Source of the DNA: Paulinella micropora
Taxonomy: Eukaryota; Cercozoa; Imbricatea; Euglyphida
DNA length: 64,000 nt
Direction: 5' to 3'
Assembly (NCBI GenBank): GCA_009731375.1
Contig: BJOX01000227.1
Location: 207,882 to 271,881, forward strand
The first letter of the stretch is position 1, and each line of letters begins with the position of its first letter. Shown piece after piece: positions 1-64,000 of this stretch. The notes beneath the pieces are model-generated. The model was given only the letters and a program-made list of their open reading frames with translations. It was not told where the DNA came from and did not search any database. The translations under genes and the position numbers were made by a program.

Positions 1-660
1 CCCTTTCCCTTCGACAGGTACGTTGCATTGCCGGAGGTGCCGCAAAGGGCGCCTTGTGGCAAAAAATCTCAATTTTTAGGTCTGGATGCCACCCGCGACC
101 AGAACAGGTACGTACAATCACAGGGCTGGGGTTCCCGGGGGGAGGGCCCCCCGGACTCTCCCTGCCCCGTCGACAGGGTACATTCAATTGCCGGAGACAC
201 CGGCAAGTACACTCAAAACACAAGGAATTTGGCATTCAGAACACTCCCCTTAGGGGGAAAATGAAAATTGTGTATCCCCCCCCCCCCCCTCCACCCGCAA
301 ATCGGCACCCCTGTCGGAATAAATCATGGTTTGTGAGAACGAGGAGGAGCTGGGAGCTCATATGTGCAGGATGGCTAGCCCCAGACTCGATGTTGATGCT
401 GATATGATTTTTTGGAATTCACGCAAATATTTGCGTAAGGAGAGTGTCCTGAACGCCAAAATTCCTTGTTTTTTGGCCTATTTTTACACCCCCTATCCCT
501 ATAAATCATGGTTTGTGTGAAACAGGAGGAGTTGGGAGCTCATATTGGCAGGGTGGCTAGCCCCAGACTCGATGTTGCTGCTGATATAGTTTTTTGGAAT
601 TCACGCAAATATTTGCGTAACTCCCCCCAAACCCCCCACCCCCTTCACCAACACCTTTCA
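1..660. repeat. Copy 1 of a GC-rich element with tandem subunits of about 180 bp
   Basis: Two tandem subunits (326-505 and 508-630) share an ATCATGGTTTGTG start, GAGGAG(C/T)TGGGAGCTCAT, GGCTAGCCCCAGACTCGATG and GGAATTCACGCAAATATTTG. An inverted piece at 224-250 is complementary to 438-465. A poly-C run lies at 276-290. A second copy lies at 35525-36400. It ends at 660 directly in (AAT)n. No coding capacity is evident. Confidence 0.7.
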
Positions 661-663
661 GGG

Positions 664-713
<50 letters not shown>

Positions 714-747
714 CATAATAATCATAATAATAATAATAATAATAATG

Positions 748-831
<84 letters not shown>

Positions 832-885
832 TAATTATTTGTTCTGTCTCCTCCCTCTGGCTTTCGCACTCTACCTATCTACCTG

Positions 886-934
<49 letters not shown>
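661..934. repeat. (AAT)n then short unique segment then (TATC)n
   Basis: 661-831 is an imperfect (AAT)n run with a few ATG interruptions. 840-880 is short mixed sequence (TTCTGTCTCCTCCCTCTGGC), followed by (CTAT)n to 933. I see no gene here. Confidence 0.9.
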
Positions 935-935
<1 letters not shown>

Positions 936-1174
936 AGTCTCGAAACTCCATCTGCTTACTGGGCCCTCTGTAATGGAGGTGGGAGCTCGTTCTGCAAGGG
1001 GCGCTTTATGGAACGAGCCCTGGCCCCGCCTGGTACTAGGGAGCTTTGGTATCGCCTGTATCAGTCCCTTCCGTGCAAACATCACGGCTTAGCTGGGCAT
1101 CGGGTCAATACTTTACAGACTTCCTTGGTTGACGAAATCAGAAGCTCCTTTTTTCTGACATTAGTCGATATCTC
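935..1174 (+). mobile_element. Retroposon family B, 5'-truncated 3' end with (ATCT)n tail, copy 1
   Basis: The segment from AGTCTCGAAACTCCATCTGC to TTAGTCGATATCTCATC recurs at 11652-12154 and 17741-18244. All three copies stop at the same base and continue into (ATCT)n. Different 5' ends with a shared 3' end and simple tail are the hallmark of 5'-truncated non-LTR retroposons. Confidence 0.75.
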
Positions 1175-1295
1175 ATCTATCTATCTATCTATCTATCTAT
1201 ACACACTCAAGCTGATATACCACTTAGAAGCATATGCATCAATAATGCTACAAGCACATGCATTCATGATCTAACATGGTGGTGATTGACGCAAG

Positions 1296-1466
1296 GACAA
1301 GTGAAAAATTTCGGCCACCTCAAATTTTCGCCAAAAAATAACGCATCTTGCGGTGAAAGACCAGGGAAGAATTCCGGCCACCCAAAGTTTTGTGCACAAA
1401 CAACGTATTCTGCGGTGAAAAAATCACTGGCCGAAATATTTCCTGGCGGAAATTTTTTCACTTGTG
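1296..1466. mobile_element. Small element with about 24-bp terminal inverted repeats (MITE-like)
   Basis: The left end GACAAGTGAAAAATTTCGGC is nearly the reverse complement of the right end at 1442-1466 (TGGCGGAAATTTTTTCACTT). The interior carries two TGCGGTGAAA motifs and two further pieces of inverted similarity. At about 170 bp with no coding sequence it resembles a non-autonomous DNA transposon. I found only one copy in the window. Confidence 0.5.
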
Positions 1467-1483
1467 CGTTATTGTTATTGTTA

Positions 1484-1518
<35 letters not shown>

Positions 1519-1521
<3 letters not shown>

Positions 1522-1926
1522 CCCAATGGCCTCAAGGCGTTAAACTGTGACGCCAACTCATATCCCTTTGGTGGTAGATGCTGGGGAGGAGGGTCGTTGC
1601 GCGCGTAAAAGATCTTAAACTCCGCATATGCTGGTTGATAGCCCAGGACCCAGCAGACACCAGATTGTTATGGGTGGGGTTTCGAGGCAGCTCTAGCAAC
1701 CGCGCTTGGTGTATGCACTTGCACATTCGGTGACGTCTTGCAAGAGGTTGCTGGGACTGCGGAATAACCTCGGCTTAGTGCAGTCTTGCCCTCAGGAGCT
1801 CCATCGGTGCCCCGATCATCAGGCGAGAGACTGACACGGGGGGGTGGAGGACCTCGAACAAGGGTATTGGAGGCTTATGTCCGTTGAGGATATGCCATTA
1901 GCTGCATCAGTACGCCTCAGATATAG
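1519..1926 (+). mobile_element. SINE-like element family C, copy 1
   Basis: About 408 bp from CAGCCCAATGGCCTCAAGGC to ACGCCTCAGATATAG, flanked on both sides by (ATT)n. Related copies: 30044-30298 (minus, cut by a gap), 33166-33573 (minus), 33869-34326 (minus), 34357-34786 (minus) and 35023-35480 (plus). A 64-codon open frame recurs in the copies only because they are repeats. Confidence 0.7.
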
Positions 1927-1966
1927 TATTATTATTATTATTATCATAATTATTATTATATTATTA

Positions 1967-2012
<46 letters not shown>

Positions 2013-2043
2013 TTTATAAATAATAATAATAATAATAATATAA

Positions 2044-2073
<30 letters not shown>
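1927..2073. repeat. (ATT)n with (AAT)n inversion
   Basis: An (ATT)n tract switches to (AAT)n and back near 2018-2040, giving a perfect hairpin-forming repeat between element C and a SINE fragment. Confidence 0.9.
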
Positions 2074-2074
<1 letters not shown>

Positions 2075-2203
2075 TCTGGAAGTGTTGGAACTGCCCTTGC
2101 GGGGGTGTCATTAGAGCTTATCGTTAATTCTTCGTACTCCCCTCACGGGTGAGACGATGGAGGCGCATGTGCAGAAATGCATCAGCCATTGACAGAGAAG
2201 CAC
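2074..2203 (+). mobile_element. SINE family A, 3' part only, tail (ATT)n
   Basis: It matches the 3' half of the full copy at 16938-17169: TGGAACTGCCCTTGCGGGGG, CCCCTCACGGGTGAGACGAT and the terminal TTGACAGAGAAGCAC. It runs directly into (ATT)n and (ATC)n up to 2345. The tRNA-like head is missing, so the copy is 5' truncated. Confidence 0.8.
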
Positions 2204-2239
<36 letters not shown>

Positions 2240-2260
2240 CATTATAATATTATATCATAC

Positions 2261-2341
<81 letters not shown>

Positions 2342-2352
2342 TATCATTCCAG

Positions 2353-63296
<60,944 letters not shown>

Positions 63297-63297
63297 G

Positions 63298-63341
<44 letters not shown>

Positions 63342-63552
63342 CATCTATTTATCGATCTATTTAATTATCTATCTATCGATCTATTTAATTATCTATATAT
63401 CGATCTATCTATATATCGATCTATCGATCTATCGATCTATCTATCTATTTTTAATTATCTATCTATCGATCTATTTAATTATCTATATATCGATCTATCT
63501 ATCTATATATATATATATATATATATCTATCTATCTATCTGTCGATCTATCG

Positions 63553-63587
<35 letters not shown>

Positions 63588-63843
63588 GATCGATCTATCG
63601 ATCTACCTACCTACCTACCTACATACCAACCTACCAACCTACCACCAACCTATTTTTTTACCTACCTACCTACCTATCTATCTATTAGTCTATCTATCTA
63701 TCTATATGCCTACCTACCCCTCTCTATTTATCTATCTACGACAGGATAAGGGTTCATATCTCTCTCTCTCTCTCTCTCTCTCCCTCTCTCTCCCTTTCTC
63801 TCCCTCTCTCTCCCTTTCTCTCCCTCTCTCTCCCTTTCTCTCC

Positions 63844-63911
<68 letters not shown>

Positions 63912-63948
63912 NNNNNNNNNNGGACATGCCGCCCCTTCTCTATCTATT

Positions 63949-63986
<38 letters not shown>

Positions 63987-64000
63987 TTCTCTCTCTCTCT
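63297..64000. repeat. Intron 32: (TATC)n/(TCGA)n patches, (TACC)n, (TC)n and 10-N gap
   Basis: 63300-63735 tetranucleotides with repeated TATCGATCTAT. 63736-63757 is a short unique patch (CGACAGGATAAGGGTTCATA) with an AG but no continuing frame. (TC)n runs to the end with a gap at 63912-63921. Confidence 0.88.

Overview
The window is eukaryotic nuclear DNA. Non-coding sequence is mostly microsatellite, and coding sequence survives only as short GT-AG exons scattered through it. I cannot name the organism. Very long repeat-filled introns, a polymerase-III-type SINE, a LINE with a C-terminal endonuclease-like domain and a short run of CCCTAA units fit a repeat-rich protist, alga or early-branching animal better than a compact genome. 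Thirteen runs of N (nine of exactly 10 bases) mark a gapped scaffold.

The central result is one gene. Reading + strand islands that open with AG, close with GT and keep phase gives a chain of 32 exons from 2353 to 63296. They add up to about 2.46 kb of coding sequence (about 820 residues) in 61 kb, roughly 4 percent. From memory of the family, the product is RRP12, the HEAT-repeat ribosome-biogenesis and export factor with the NUC173 domain. The match runs in order from the NUC173 region to the basic C-terminal helix. The first third of the protein lies upstream of the window and the acidic tail lies downstream. A disordered Ser/Arg/Gly-rich insert (exons 10 to 15) separates two conserved blocks, and the frame of exons 13 and 14 is uncertain.

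Layout: 1-2352 upstream intron with a tandem-subunit element, a LINE 3' end, a small terminal-inverted-repeat element and SINE-type elements. 2353-14200 exons 1-8 in TATG, TATC, CATA and a 21-bp minisatellite. 14200-18305 trinucleotide arrays, a 1-kb GTAA array and two retroposons. 18306-28169 exons 9-16. 28170-37029 an 8.9-kb intron packed with (AAT)n, SINEs and gaps. 37030-50170 exons 17-23 with a LINE insertion at about 39.9-41.4 kb. 50171-63296 exons 24-32 in TATG, TA/TG, TATC and purine-rich tracts. 63297-64000 TATC and TC repeats.

The most interesting pattern is that almost every exon is accompanied by truncated copies of its own edge. Copies of the acceptor-side edge lie only upstream of the complete exon and copies of the donor-side edge only downstream. 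Each copy carries its splice junction and is embedded in the intron microsatellite. Several retroposon families end in (ATCT)n, (ATT)n or (GATA)n, the same motifs that fill the introns, so retroposon tails and splice-site-like repeats may both seed the expansion.
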